Shown here: piece by piece, positions 35,289 to 46,050 of the stretch
Position numbering within the stretch: the first letter of the stretch is position 1
Layout of the letters: every line of letters begins with the position of its first letter
Source of the DNA: Morinoia aosen
Taxonomy: Eukaryota > Arthropoda > Malacostraca > Amphipoda > Talitridae
Reading direction: 5' to 3'
DNA: 64,000 nucleotides
Assembly (NCBI GenBank): GCA_030386875.1
Contig: CM059574.1
Span: 5,649,934-5,713,933, forward strand
Translations under genes and position numbers: made by a program
The notes under the pieces: generated by a model
What the model was told of the DNA's origin: nothing
The model's input: the letters and a program-made list of their open reading frames with translations, nothing else
Databases searched by the model: none

Positions 35289-35566
35289 AATAATGAAGGC
35301 ATCTACGGATGCTTCATTTCCAATCAAGCCTGATACATATCACCTTGTACATTGGATTTTCAAATGCCTCATAACTAACGCCAGGACGCCATGACGCTTT
35401 CCCCCGGTCAAGACCGGTACCCATTTCAGACACCTGGGTAGAGTGGGGTATTGTGCTTGGAATTTTTCTCCTATACCCAACAGAAAAAATCGCCACCGCC
35501 AGCGCCGAGATTCGATCCCGGGTCTACCGCACGGCGGCAGAACCTCTAGCACATGGCTATGGCGCG
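35289..35566 (-). mobile_element. tRNA-derived SINE, copy 2
   Basis: Reverse complement of the SINE at 45,767-46,050, with only scattered differences (I estimate about 95% identity). The head has a tRNA-like B box (GGGATCGAATCTCGGCG) downstream of an A-box-like TAGCC...CTAGAGG segment, as expected for an internal RNA polymerase III promoter. The body is ~150 bp and the tail is ATT-rich. An open frame across it is conserved between copies only because the copies are similar. Confidence 0.85.
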
Positions 35567-36900
35567 GCACAAGGGAACACTCGGGACGCAACCACAGGGA
35601 GGAAATGAAGACTCTTCAAATAACATAATTTATTGAATGCAGTTGACCAAATTCAAATAATTAATGATGAATATTTATGCCTTAACTTACAATATGTGAA
35701 ATTCACAAACAAAAAAATAAAGGCTGGCTGCCAGGCTTTGGTTCGACCACACGCAGAGTCCAGAGTCAGGCAACAAATGACTCAACTTCTGTAGTAGTGT
35801 GCGTGCAGATCCCCGGAGAAGTGGGTAGGAGTATCGCTCCAGTACAGCTCAGGTTAGTGCGTGATCCACGCAGTAGATCGAGCTCAGCTCCGAAGGACAC
35901 GAGGTCAGGGTACCCATGCGGGCTCACCAGCGCACCTATAAGAGAGTCATCCCTTCAGCCTGGGCACGAGTGCTAGTGCCTGCGGTCGCCTACTATAAAA
36001 CTATGGCGGCGCGAAACACTAAATGAAATTACGAGAAAAGCTTGTCTTGTAGTTAAATAATGATTCACTCTAGCGGTCTCATGCACCGAAGTGCAGTTAG
36101 AACTCTGACAGTTAAGTCAGAAAACGGAAGAGACATTTCACACGATCGAATAGTTTGAACACGATCGAATAGCTTGAACACATTTCACACATAATGAAAT
36201 TTTCCCTGCAAAGCAATACACAAAAGACACCAAAGACATAAAAGTTACACATAACATACCGGTGGCTCAAGAAAAGAAGTCCTGTTAAATTTGAACCACG
36301 AGACACAACGCGTGCCGAGGCTCGCTGGTTCACGGATGAATAGGCGATGTTGGCATGCCATAATTAGAGAAATAAAGTTGCACAATACTCAAAAGAATAA
36401 AAATAAACTATCAAGAAAGGCGGACGGGCGAAGTTCCTTTACATTGAGCATTCCGTGTCCTGCAAGGGAGTGAAGCAATTCCACCAGGGGCCTTATGCAG
36501 CAGAACGAACGTTTTTTCCATAATTAGGAGTATTTCCTCATCTTTATTTTGTTATTTTCTCTCTTTTCTGTATTAATATTTAACGTCCGTATGACAAACA
36601 TACCCTGAAACACATTTTGTGTGTACACCAATATACAGGTTTATAGATGTGAGGGTTGTGCAAAGTTTTTAATGAATTAAATTTTGGTTAACGTTGTCTC
36701 GCTATTTCAAAATCATTCTCGAAGATGTTTTCAATCGATTTCGGCTGAGCTGGGGGGGGAGGGGGTAATTTAAGCATTTCATTTAGCTTTTTTATATTTT
36801 TCCATGCGTTGAGCGCACACTAGCACTGAACTTTCAAATCGGAAAAAACTCCAAATTTCTGCAATTAAAATTATCACTTTGGACTATTGTTTAATCAACC
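35567..36900. other. Unassigned, partly GC-richer stretch
   Basis: About 35,735-36,000 and 36,270-36,490 are less AT-rich, with TATA-like words (CCTATAAGAG, CTATAAAACT) and an AATAAAG near 35,718. It could hold a promoter or a solo terminal repeat, but I found no partner copy or duplication to support either. Confidence 0.4.
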
Positions 36901-37266
36901 TATGTGCGCCAAATTTTGTTAATATTCGCCACTCAGATGTGATATCCGGCCCCAATGTTACTCCATTTTATCCCATGTACACATGTCCGTATAATGCTGA
37001 AGAGTTGTGTTGTTTCTTAACTGTAACCTGAGTTTTCTTAAAAATTTCTATGAAGAAATTAAAAACCAGTTCATTTTTACGATTTTCGAAGTCTTCTTTT
37101 CCTTTTAGTTATTTTTTCCGAATAATTTCTTAGGATTACAGTGAGCTCAACTGTCATTTTCGGTGTAGTAGATGGTAGGTTGTTTTTATCTTTTCATTTT
37201 ATACATGTATTTTTTTACATTTCATTTTCAATAAGTATATATATTAATATGCGTGGATACGTATGT

Positions 37267-37268
<2 letters not shown>

Positions 37269-37304
<36 letters not shown>
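37269..37304. repeat. (TA)n microsatellite, unit 1
   Basis: Pure TA run of about 35 bp inside the first duplicated unit. Confidence 0.95.
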
Positions 37305-37306
<2 letters not shown>

Positions 37307-38028
37307 ACATAAATAGATATATATGTTTCTATTTCATTTCTTTACTCGAAAACCATCCGGTTAATAAATTTTATTGCACTATTGCGAAATGATTAAAAAA
37401 TAGATCTATCACTTCCCCAGAGGGCGTTTCTGTGAATCGGATTAATGACAAATACAATTAATGAAATAAAGCGCAATTTGAGCATATGAATCGTGGTAAA
37501 ATTATCTTTCTGTCCGTATGTTGTACAAGCTATGAATTTTGATGTTGAGTATATGTTTGTTTACGCATTTCTGCCAAAATTTTGTAGATATTTGTCAATC
37601 ATGAGTGTTAACCGGCTTACACTGTAGCTCAACTTTATCCCATGTACCCATGTCCGCATGATGTGGCAGAGAATATCGAGAAGGTATGACAGATGTTTTT
37701 TTGTTGTTGTTGTTCCTCGGCGGTAGCTTGAGTTTTCTTAAAATTCATTTTAGGAAATTGAAAAAACCATTTCATTTATACGTTTTTCGCAGCCCTTTTT
37801 CTATTCCTAATTTTTCCTCAGGTTATTTCTGACGATTCATCAGAGCTTGGGCTGTCATTTTAAATATAGAAAGAGCAAGATTATTTTTTATGTTTATTAC
37901 CATTTTTCTTATATTCATTTTCAATACGTACATATATGAATATGTGTGTTAGTATGTGCATGAGTGTGTATGTGTGCGCATGCAAACATGAATGTCTATG
38001 TATCAGTGTACACATGCACACGTTCGCA

Positions 38029-38052
38029 CATATATATATATATATATATATA
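38029..38052. repeat. (TA)n microsatellite, unit 2
   Basis: Pure TA run of about 24 bp at the equivalent place in the second unit, preceded by a CA/GT-rich stretch that unit 1 lacks. Confidence 0.9.
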
Positions 38053-38650
38053 CGCACATGTACATATATATGTTTCTATTTCTACTTTTTGCGTAAAAAG
38101 CAAAACCTCAAGACACATTACATTTTACCTAAAGCTCTGCGATCAGTTTACACTGAACCAAATTCCAGTAATAAACAAATTGATTGCGCTTGCTTAAAAT
38201 GATTTATAAATCGATCTATCACGGCCCCGAAGGGCATTTCTGTGAATAGAATATATTAAAAGTATAAACAGACAAATGAAATAAAGCGCTCGTGCAAAAT
38301 TTATCTCTATATTTGTATGCCGAACAAGCCATGCATTTTACTTTTGAGTGTAAGTTTTTTTACGCATTTTTAGATGTGCGTGCTGTGTTGCGCGATGTTC
38401 TTTATAAATTACTTCGTGATTAACCTTTTCACAATACTTGATTGTCATTTACGATGGTGTTTCAATCTGCTCCGGTATAGCGTTTTTTGTCTTTTTCTTA
38501 CTTCGATAATTTCAACTAAGAACTTGCGAGTTTCGAAGAATTCTTTAGTAGTATTCGAATTATTTATAAGTTGTCAGCCTCTCTTAGAATATAAAATATC
38601 CAAGAGATAATATTTTTCATTTCTCATTCAACTACCCCTTGACAGAGTTA

Positions 38651-38856
38651 GACTATTAGCACGCCACGTATGGTTTGTCTATTAGTACGCCTCGGATATT
38701 TTGTCTATCAATATGCCTCGTATGGTCTATCTATTTGTACACCTCTCATAGTTTGTCTATTAGTACACCTCGTATAGTTTGCCTATTATTATGCCTCGTA
38801 TGGCTTATCTATTTGTACGCCTCGGACGGTTTGTCAATTAGTACTCCTCGTATGGA
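38651..38856 (+). repeat. 26-bp tandem repeat (~8 copies)
   Basis: The unit resembles TCTATTAGTACGCCTCGTAT followed by GGTTTG, repeated about eight times with several substitutions per copy. The open frame across it is an artefact. Confidence 0.85.
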
Positions 38857-39217
38857 ACTTTTGTTTTAGGACGTCCTACATTAAGAAACTTTTAAAAGCC
38901 AATATATTGGCATGTATCTCATGTAGCAACTTGGAAAATAAACGTTTTTATTTTCTTTTCTTTTTCTTACCGTCCAACCCCTGAGTCGCCTGCCTCTTCC
39001 GCCCTCATTGGAATAGCATTACGTTTTCTATTTTCATTGCCTGTGCTATGAGCACAATACTTTTGAAGACAGTTGTAATTTTGTTGAGCCTGGATTTGGG
39101 TATTGGATTTGGGTTTTTGAGACAGGTAATTCATAAATAAAGTTAACTTTTCAGTAACTGAAGAGAATTTCTAGTTAAGTCGCAGGTCGCGCATGATTTG
39201 TTAATAGGTGCCCAATA
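38857..39217. other. Unassigned spacer
   Basis: AT-rich; no gene or element seen up to the left terminus of the family-E transposon. Confidence 0.5.
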
Positions 39218-39360
39218 AGGGTGGAGCTTAAAATGGGAGTAAAAATAATGGCTGAAATTCCTAAGCTCTCATGCTCTGGAAAAAGTCCACTTAGTATAGA
39301 TACGTCGCAGCCAAAATTTATATATTAATAATATAATACTTAGAGGTAGTCCAGAGCCCT
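39218..39360 (+). repeat. Left TIR of the family-E transposon
   Basis: Inverted partner of about 46,415-46,544. The terminal 13 bases are identical and several shorter blocks inside keep their order. Confidence 0.65.
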
Positions 39361-39542
39361 TGAAAATGATGAATTTCAATAAAAGTCCTATTATTTAGTA
39401 ATCTCTGGTGTACTGCTCCCAGTCCCCCCTCCCAGGTTCACATTAAAGTTTTAAAATCGAAGATAAAGCGTACCTTTACTATAAAGCTGGGTATTATCTG
39501 CTCAAAGACAGGGTTTTTCACAGGCCCCACTCAATCTCCCCC

Positions 39543-39587
39543 ACCATCTCACGCCCAGCCACATTGTGGCCGGGCGTCTGAGATGGT
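39543..39587. repeat. Near-perfect hairpin downstream of the family-E gene
   Basis: ACCATCTCACGCCCAGCCAC pairs with the complementary right arm ending at 39,587 across a one-base loop, with a two-base bulge and one G-T-type mismatch. It lies just past the C-terminal coding remnant and could be a transcript-end structure or a small inserted palindrome. Confidence 0.7.
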
Positions 39588-39962
39588 ATGCCGATGTCCT
39601 GCTTCCACTTGAATGAGAAATTGTAGCTGCTCTTAATTCTTTGTGAGCACTTTATTTAGCTGTTGGAAAAGAGTTATCCCCCGTTATGCATGGTCGTTAA
39701 CTACTTGAAGAGCCATCAATCGCTCTTTGGCAGCTCGGAAACTTTGGTTCGCTGCCCAAGAACATGGATCAGGGTCTAGAAAATTCGTTTGAAAACTGAG
39801 CTTTTGAAAAAAGTGCTTAGTGTAGAGCGAATCAAATGAATATAGATGGCTCTTAGCAATGGTCTTGAAATCGTAGTTGCAGCGCATTTCAGGCTTCTTC
39901 TCTTCACCCACTTCATCGGTTTTCATGCTTATCAGTAATCGCCTTTTTACAGACAAACTCAC
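39560..39962 (-). pseudogene. Family-E transposase-like gene, extreme C-terminal part
   Basis: The 39,962-39,684 frame ends in FRAAKERLMALQVVNDHA; just downstream the minus strand continues RGITLFQQLNKVLTKN and EQLQFLIQV. From memory, uncharacterised arthropod family-E proteins end with a block of the form VVND.AERG..L...FN..LT..E.QLQFLLQVV.AHR, so this is the extreme C terminus with a stop in it. The piece lies in order after the 40,307-40,147 segment on the same strand. Function: probably part of a DDE-type transposase; its specific role is not known. Confidence 0.7.
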
Positions 39963-40146
39963 TTCTTCATCGAATAGCGATAAGCCAACGCTCTCCTCCG
40001 AGAAATACCAAAAGTGGTATTTCAGTTTCTCGGAAGTAGCCGCAGAAATGTCAGAATTTTTGGCACTGTAGTTAAGAGAACTTTCATCAGGTTTAGGTCG
40101 CGGCGAGGAGTTCGGACAGCACTAGGAGCAGTGAACCAACAATCTA

Positions 40147-40307
40147 CTAGGTGAGAACAGTACAGCAGCACATCTCGCGTAAGCCTTTCTCTTCCCCTGC
40201 TGTCAACTTGAACTGAAGCTGGAATAGCCAGGCGTTAATGGAGAGGATAGCGTTCGATTTCCAAAGGGCATGGTGCATTAGGGCAAGGGTACGAAAGTGG
40301 ACTCCTT
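40147..40307 (-). pseudogene. Family-E gene, C-terminal part downstream of the insertion
   Basis: Residues GVHFRTLALMHHALWKSNAI, then AWLFQLQFKLTAGEEKGLRE, match the family-E block that I recall as FRAPGA.HHARWM.KAIY...FR.QFKLT..E.KGLR. The coding match starts immediately left of the inserted element's terminus at 40,308, where the upstream half (44,046 onward) leaves off. The frame stays open into the insertion to 40,440, but that extension is not part of the gene. Confidence 0.75.
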
Positions 40308-40568
40308 CCCTATTGAAAATCGAGGGCGGTGCACCGGTGGAATATGAGTGGAAACATGGACGATTTGAGGTTGGTTTACCGTCTATTTGAGGGTCAAATG
40401 TCCAGTCTCCGCGACCATACCGCGCCCTCAATACGCCCATACTGCGACCAACTTTGGTCGGTGAACAGCTTCAAATCAACCTCAACCCAACTCTACATCC
40501 AATGAATCGCTCGCTTCGCAACCTTAATCAACTCCAAATCACGGGTGGCCACCTCTACGCAATCGCTT

Positions 40569-40658
40569 AAAAAACGCTCCCAGCTGCCAGTGTATGACGT
40601 CACGAGCATATATACATATGGTTGTGACGTCATACACTGGCAGCTGGGAGCGTTTCTT
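40569..40658. repeat. 35-bp-arm hairpin with paired CRE-like TGACGTCA
   Basis: Arms 40,569-40,603 and 40,624-40,658 are reverse complements with a single mismatch, around a 20-base AT-rich loop. Each arm contains TGACGTCA, the palindromic cAMP-response/ATF core, and GCTGCCAGTG. It is subterminal within the inserted TIR element, where transposase- or host-factor-binding hairpins are common. Confidence 0.9.
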
Positions 40659-41112
40659 ATCCATCGTACAGAGATCACCTGTGATTCTGTTTTTGCTAGG
40701 GTGAAGAAGCAACAATATTAACATACCATGCTAACCGCACACCAATATTAAATATCATATACCCTTATTCTGGATATATGAATCAATTGCGCAACCTTAT
40801 CCAATGGGTAGATTTCTGAATGTCAGTCCCCCCCATTTGCAAGGATTTAATTTTTACATTGAAAAGTGCTGTAAAGAGCAATATGTTCATGCAAATATAA
40901 TTTATTGAACGTAAGCAAATAAAGTTTTGTCACTTGCAAGTGAGTATTACGGAAGGGTATCATGGGTGCCATGGCCCACTCATTGTGGCTGACTTCCTTA
41001 ATGAATAACTTATGGTTCCAAATTTAATATGGTACCATACATGCCATTCACTAACAGGCACTAACATTGATGCTTACCAAAATGCCGAAAGGAAAAATTA
41101 GATTATAAGTGA

Positions 41113-41200
41113 GCTTAGGCAGCCCTAACCACACAGCAAAAACGTTCCAAAGGGAGGAATGATGACAATGTTGTGAGTCATTAAATAGTGTTTCTGCTAG
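41113..41200. mobile_element. Degenerate terminus of the long-TIR MITE family (copy 4)
   Basis: GCAGCCCTAACCACACAGCA, then ACGTTCCAAAGGGAGGA, resembles the terminus CCTCCCTAACCATAACAAAA..GTTTCAAAGAGAGGA of copy 3. Only one arm is recognisable. Confidence 0.4.
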
Positions 41201-42199
41201 CTTGGATGTATATCTTTTCTTCACAATTTTGTGAAAGACATATTAATTATTTTACATTTTTGTAGTATTTGCGCAGTATTTTAATGAATAAACCGTTAAT
41301 CAGCTGTTCTGGACAATAAAAAAGAAAATAGAAGTACTGTTAAAAATATAGAGAATAATAGTTGAAAAAACATTAATATCTCTTATCATCAACAATTAAG
41401 AATACATATGTATAATAAATAAAGCTATTATATCAAAAAATTTGTAAGAATTGAAAAAACTTGTTTCAATTAGCTAATGAAATAAGAAAATTAAAGCAAT
41501 AATATTGATGTTTTCTCAAAATAATGTAATAGTCAGAACTCACATATGTGCGCTGAGATCACACTGCATCACTCAAAAAGCTATCACTATTTCAGTTATT
41601 TACACACATTGTAAAATTGAAAACTTTCAATAAAATACACTTTAAATGAGAGGCCTTCCAAGCGAATACTACTTTTTTTTGTCACCCTTGTAAAACTTTT
41701 GTCATGTTGAAAAAAAATCGTTTCACAAATATTTTCCATGTCTTGCTGGATAAACGATATTTATTACTTCATTTACATCAATAATTGGAAAAAATAAATT
41801 CTTCAATGCTTCCCACACTTGCAATTGTACCAATCGTGTCAGGTCACCATTGTCATCAATACGTTTAGAACAAGGTTTGTTACGTCTATTATTCATGCCC
41901 TTCACTGCTAAGTAACTCGAATATGACGAATGCTTAATATAGATTTCTATGGAACATTAATTCACGAACTGAATTACAATGAGTTGTACCACAAATTATG
42001 ACTACTCTGTGTGTTGGGAGTATGGAGGCTGTTTATCTACGCGTAGTTCGGTTAAATTTGAAACGCAGGGAACGTTTTCGTTTCAAAAATATAGTTGTTC
42101 AAAACCTAATGAAACAAAAAAATGGTAACACGTTTGCTTCAGTTACTTAAATGTATTCAAATTCACATTAACTGCCCTCTTGCTTTTGATAGCTAAGCA

Positions 42200-42403
42200 A
42201 TGAATGTCCTAAACATGAAGAGCACAGCAACTAATTCACTTCAGACAGTCACAAAATTCAAACTACCGCGATGCACGCCTGACTCATGCTGCACCGTGGC
42301 TGCGGCCGAGCTTAACGTATCGCACACAAGACGTCCGACTCAAGGGCTGCATCCTGCATCAGCAATAGATCGATTTGTCGTTAAAATTACCCCTCAAAAA
42401 TAG
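42200..42403 (+). pseudogene. Weak hAT-like N-terminal linker fragment
   Basis: A 67-residue frame ending in ASAIDRFVVKITPQK. That ending resembles the 'SIDRFV(V/I)KT' phrase that follows the BED zinc finger in some arthropod hAT-like transposon proteins, as I remember them. No zinc finger, catalytic region or downstream homology is visible. It lies within the 3.74-kb inserted element and may be its only coding remnant, or may be chance. Confidence 0.2.
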
Positions 42404-44045
42404 TTTTATATGTGTTTTTCACAATTTAAATAGGTTTTTCACACAACTGAATTATTTTTGCTGAATAAAACTATAATTTGTGATTTCTTTCAGTTGATTG
42501 ATGTCAATACCGGATTGTGAAATCAGACTAAACAACCACATACGCTACGTTCATCTGAGCAGCAGATACTGTATATGCGTGCTTGAAAAATTGCACGAGA
42601 GCGCTTTACTCAAAGAATGATGCATGCCAAATGGGTTATATGGTAGAAATAGGCCTACTCAATACCATCATTACGAAATTAAGTCATTTCTATCATCTAT
42701 ATAAATAACTTTATAAATAACTTTATATCTTTATATCCTCTTAATTCAATATACATATAGAAATTTATTGCTATAGTAAAATATGACAAACGATGTTAGC
42801 ATTTTTTTTTGTAAAAACTAGCCCTTCGAAACTCATTGAACGACTGAAAAAACTAGAACTGTAAACCTGCGAATAAAGTAATTCTGAATATACATATTAT
42901 TGTAACGCATTCATATTTCTTGATATCTGTCATATATATCTGCACTCATTAATGACTGAAATAACTATTCATTAACTTAATTGGTACATTTTATGCAAAT
43001 TACTCCGTTTTCTTGGCGTACGATATCAACCCAATGTTTGGGCAATGATAATTTATATTTTTACAAATTTTATTAAATTACGATATTTTAATTCATATGA
43101 GATAGTTTCCACTTATGTGAATATCGTACATAGATACATACATACACTGTTAGTTCATTATTAGAAATAAAACTATTTACTACATTGTCCCAATTACAAG
43201 TTGATATAATAAATAAATATATCTTTTTTTGATATTGTCTTACTATTAGCCTATTATTGTAATCCAAGATTCCAATATCAGGCCAATAAATAATTATCAA
43301 CCCAATATTGACCTAATAATTTCTTGCTACCTGGGTATGTTTATCATTTTAAATGAAACGACATGCAGTTGAAGTGTTTAGAATTAATATTTCTCCATGT
43401 ATTGTTGAACCCCATCATGTATAATCACAGCATGAAATACAGTATTCACCTCCGTTACATAAATAATAATTTTATGATATTGTTGAAATGTAATTGGCTA
43501 CGCCTGTGCATTTATATCCCAACAAGTTAAATATAATTGAAACGTTCCACAATACACCTCGGCAATTTGATGCACTTTCACTCGACCATAGAGTTGATCA
43601 TATTTTAAAACGGGAAGTAAACTATTGGCATGAGTCATATTTACAGTATTTGGTTTGGGTGCACATTTAGAACCAGTTGCTGCAGCTACTGACGATCTGC
43701 GATAAGGATTAATTTATGCAATTGAGAATTAACCACAAATGCAGAGCAGTAATTATTGAATGGGAGAGGGCATGAGAAACAAGTGTCAGAAAAACACGGT
43801 ATCAGCGATTCTGAGCCAGATGGCCGTCCTTGGCCAAGTCAACCTCGAATCGCTACTAGATGCCGCGAATTAAAGACGGTGTATGGACGGGAGGCCACGG
43901 ATGGCAGTGCCAATCATAACATGCTCGTAAATTGGGCGGTGTACCGTTGTTTTATCGGTCGGATGGCCGAATGACCAATAAATCGCGGATAATAAGCCCT
44001 GTCAACCATATTCCACCGGTGCACCGTCCTCGATTTTCAATAGGG

Positions 44046-44672
44046 TTGAGAGGGTTCAGCTCCAATAAACAAAATCGTGAGCTCTATAGTAGCTCCCGAT
44101 AGTCGTCTCGTGGTTGATGAGATGTTAACTGGCTGGTGGAAAATGTGGGGATGGCTCGCTTTCTGCAATCCGAGGTCGAACCACATCATCCGTCAATCCA
44201 AAATCACAGGTAGTTTTACCACTCCACTCTCAGTCAGCCTGGAATCTCTTGAATAGAAGTATATCGGGCCCGGATGAGACACCCATGAAAGCTTTGAATG
44301 CAGCGGCAAGGACAAGCTCCATTATAATGATGTCGACAAGCAAAGTGGAGGAGATCCCGCCCAAGCTTGTGCTCAATAAATACTCAAGCACCTCTTCGTA
44401 TTCCAGTGTTAGCTGCCGTGATATCGAAACTTAGAGCTGCGATCTTGTCAGTGAGTTCCCATTCGTCTAGAGCATCGACAACAGCTCGGGCCTGACTCTC
44501 CTCGGTCCCCGAAGGAATCGTGGGGATTCCTAGAAGCTGACTGACCCCTTGTGCGCCCAGAGACCAAAATAGTCAGACGATCCACTCGCGAACTCGAGGT
44601 CTGGTCTGCCATAAGCTTTCCATCCAAGAGCACAGTCAGAGGAATGTTCGCCGAAAACTTCTCTGCGTTCAA
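44046..44672 (-). pseudogene. Family-E gene, DDE-like catalytic core (broken)
   Basis: In order on the minus strand: ANIPLTVLLDGKLMADQTSS, VDRLTILVSG, GVSQLLGIPTIPSGTEE, ARAVVDALDEWELTDKI, SFDITAANTGIRRGA, LGRDLLHFACRHHYN, MELVLAAAFKAFMG and LFKRFQADW. These match the core that I recall for family E (HWDGK ... CFDTTASNTG ... LACRHH). The aspartates of DGK and FDIT are in positions expected for the first two acidic residues of an RNase-H-like DDE transposase; that role is inference. The order spans at least two frames with an internal stop, so the gene is dead. It ends at the inserted element at 44,045. Confidence 0.8.
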
Positions 44673-44793
44673 AAGTTGCAGACTGCCTACAAAAGTTGCC
44701 CTGGTTTTAATTCTCTCTCTCTCCTCATTGAATCCCTGTTAATATTGAACTCAGACGGGTCGCTCTCCAAGCTTCTGATCGCTTCCGTGATTA

Positions 44794-45297
44794 TCATGGT
44801 GGCTTTCTTGCCTGAAATTTGAGTTCGGTCAATAGGACCAGCGAGAGTAGGCGTAATGGCTTCTTCTTGCCTCGAGCCCTTTTTCGGGCTGGCAAATTTT
44901 GATTAACTTTGAACACAACTTGATCATCACTGTCTGTGGATTCTACTTGGCTGTCACTTCCGCTGCTGTCTGAAGATAGTACAGCTTTCGAAGTAGAGGC
45001 CTCACATTCCATCAATGACAGTAAGTTCTTCTTCTTCTCCCCAAATTGCTTCACCTCACCTCTTTCCTCCTTCTTCGCCAAAACTAAATCTTGACCGCCT
45101 AAGGTCCCACGGCACCCTTTCTCTCGCTGGGCAAGAAGAAAGTGACCGTTCTCTTCAATCCTGATTTTCTGCAATGCTTCGACATTAGCGATATCGAAAA
45201 GGTTATCCAATTCTTCTATGAGTGCATCTTGCTTGCAGGTTTGAGTTGGAGTCTTCCTGTTCCGGAGACGCTTCAAGTTTTGCCATGTTTGGAACAA
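44794..45297 (-). pseudogene. Family-E gene, N-terminal helical and acidic region
   Basis: A 167-residue open stretch. WQNLKRLRNRKTPTQT, then EELDNLFDIANVEALQKI and FLLAQREKGCRGTLGG, is a hallmark block of family-E proteins (usual form LFDIAHADA...FL.AQREKGRRGSMG). An acidic serine-rich segment follows (SDSSGSDSQVESTDSDD), then a basic cluster (RKRARGKKK) that may be a nuclear localisation signal. The initial methionine at 45,297 is internal; the true N terminus lies upstream at about 45,540. Confidence 0.8.
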
Positions 45298-45336
45298 ATT
45301 TCCAATTTCTTTATACGAGTATAGTGCTGCTCTAGT

Positions 45337-45546
45337 TTAACAGGGATTCTGGCTTTTTTCACCCAGATGGGTTGAACTTGACGAACAGTCCAGTGGGTGC
45401 CTCACGTTTTCTTTTCCTTGATATGGAGCGGAAAATACAGCAAGTACTTCACGATTAGATCGAAGCTTGGTACCGCCAAGCTCCTCAGGCGGATGCCCGA
45501 CTAGAAAAACTGCAGTCTGAGCTCGTGTAGCCATGTAGTGAAGCAA
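45337..45546 (-). pseudogene. Family-E gene, N-terminal end
   Basis: MATRAQTAVFLVGHPPEELG (start at about 45,534; an alternative start lies four codons upstream) followed by LRSNREVLAVF matches the N terminus that I recall for family-E proteins (RAQTAVFFFGHPPEEL...LPSNREVLAVFF). This sets the 5' end of the coding region. The next block (helical region, 45,297) is in another frame. A SINE lies about 220 bp further upstream, inside the same transposon. Confidence 0.75.
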
Positions 45547-45766
45547 CTAAATATTCGCTAGATATTTATTCCAATCTTTATTGCTTATATACTTAGAAAG
45601 AGCAAAAAAGATATAATTAGCAAAAATATGATCCTTATACATATAGTTAATATGGGAAAAATTGTAATAAATAACATAATATGGCTGAAAGAATCAACAA
45701 AACTGTTATACGATTGAAAATTCAAAAATGTGTGCCATAGTTTTGTAGAGCATTGAATTCTGTGCT

Positions 45767-46050
45767 CGCCATAGCCGTGGGGCTAGAGGTTTCTGCCGCC
45801 GTGCGGCAGACCCGGGATCGAATCTCGGCGCTGGTGGGGGCGATTTTCTCTGTTGGGTATAGGAGAAAAATTCCAAGCACTATACCCCACTCTACCCAGG
45901 TGTCTGAAATGGGTACCGGTCTTGACCGGGGGAAAGCGTCATGGCGTCCTGGCGTTAGATATAAGGCATTTGAAAATCCAATGTACAAGGTGATATGTAT
46001 CAGGCTTGATTGGAAATAAATCATCCGTAGATGCCTTCATTATTATTATG
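45767..46050 (+). mobile_element. tRNA-derived SINE, copy 1
   Basis: The head starts CGCCATAGCCGTGGGGCTAG (A-box region) and has a B box in GGGATCGAATCTCGGCG, a ~150-bp body unrelated to tRNA, and an ATTATTATT tail ending near 46,050. It matches the inverted copy at 35,289-35,566 at about 95% by eye. It lies between the family-E coding start and the right TIR, so it landed inside the DNA transposon. The 88-residue open frame through it is not a gene. Confidence 0.88.

Larger units (their letters stand above)
36905..38370 (+). repeat. Old tandem duplication, ~0.67 and ~0.80 kb units
   Basis: Unit 1 runs from about 36,905 to 37,570 and unit 2 from 37,571 to 38,370. Shared landmarks in the same order are GCCAAA(A)TTTTGT, TTTATCCCATGTAC, GAGTTTTCTTAAAA, a TA-rich microsatellite followed by ATATATGTTTCTATTTC, GATCTATCAC, and AATGAAATAAAGCGC. 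Identity is only about 70-75%, so the duplication is old. It encodes nothing recognisable; its frames run through the TA repeats. Confidence 0.75.
40308..44045. mobile_element. 3.74-kb TIR element inserted in the family-E gene
   Basis: The ends are 39-bp inverted repeats, 40,308-40,346 and 44,007-44,045, starting CCCTATTGAAAATCGAGG and differing at one base. The family-E coding sequence stops at one end and resumes at the other, so this is an insertion. Both subterminal ~200 bp are GC-richer than the interior, which is very AT-rich. No transposase was recognised inside; a plus-strand frame at 42,200-42,403 only weakly resembles a hAT linker. There is no convincing target duplication (the flanks share just AA). 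A strong hairpin lies 260 bp from the left end. Confidence 0.8.

Noticed and set aside
35735-36010. GC-richer block with TATA- and AATAAA-like words considered as a solo LTR
   Set aside because: No partner copy, no paired TG/CA termini and no target duplication found.
43081-43330. Recurring CAACCCAATATTG-like phrases
   Set aside because: Too few and too irregular to define a repeat array.
45753-46019. 88-residue frame shared with 35,314-35,496
   Set aside because: The shared peptide reflects two copies of a SINE, which is non-coding.
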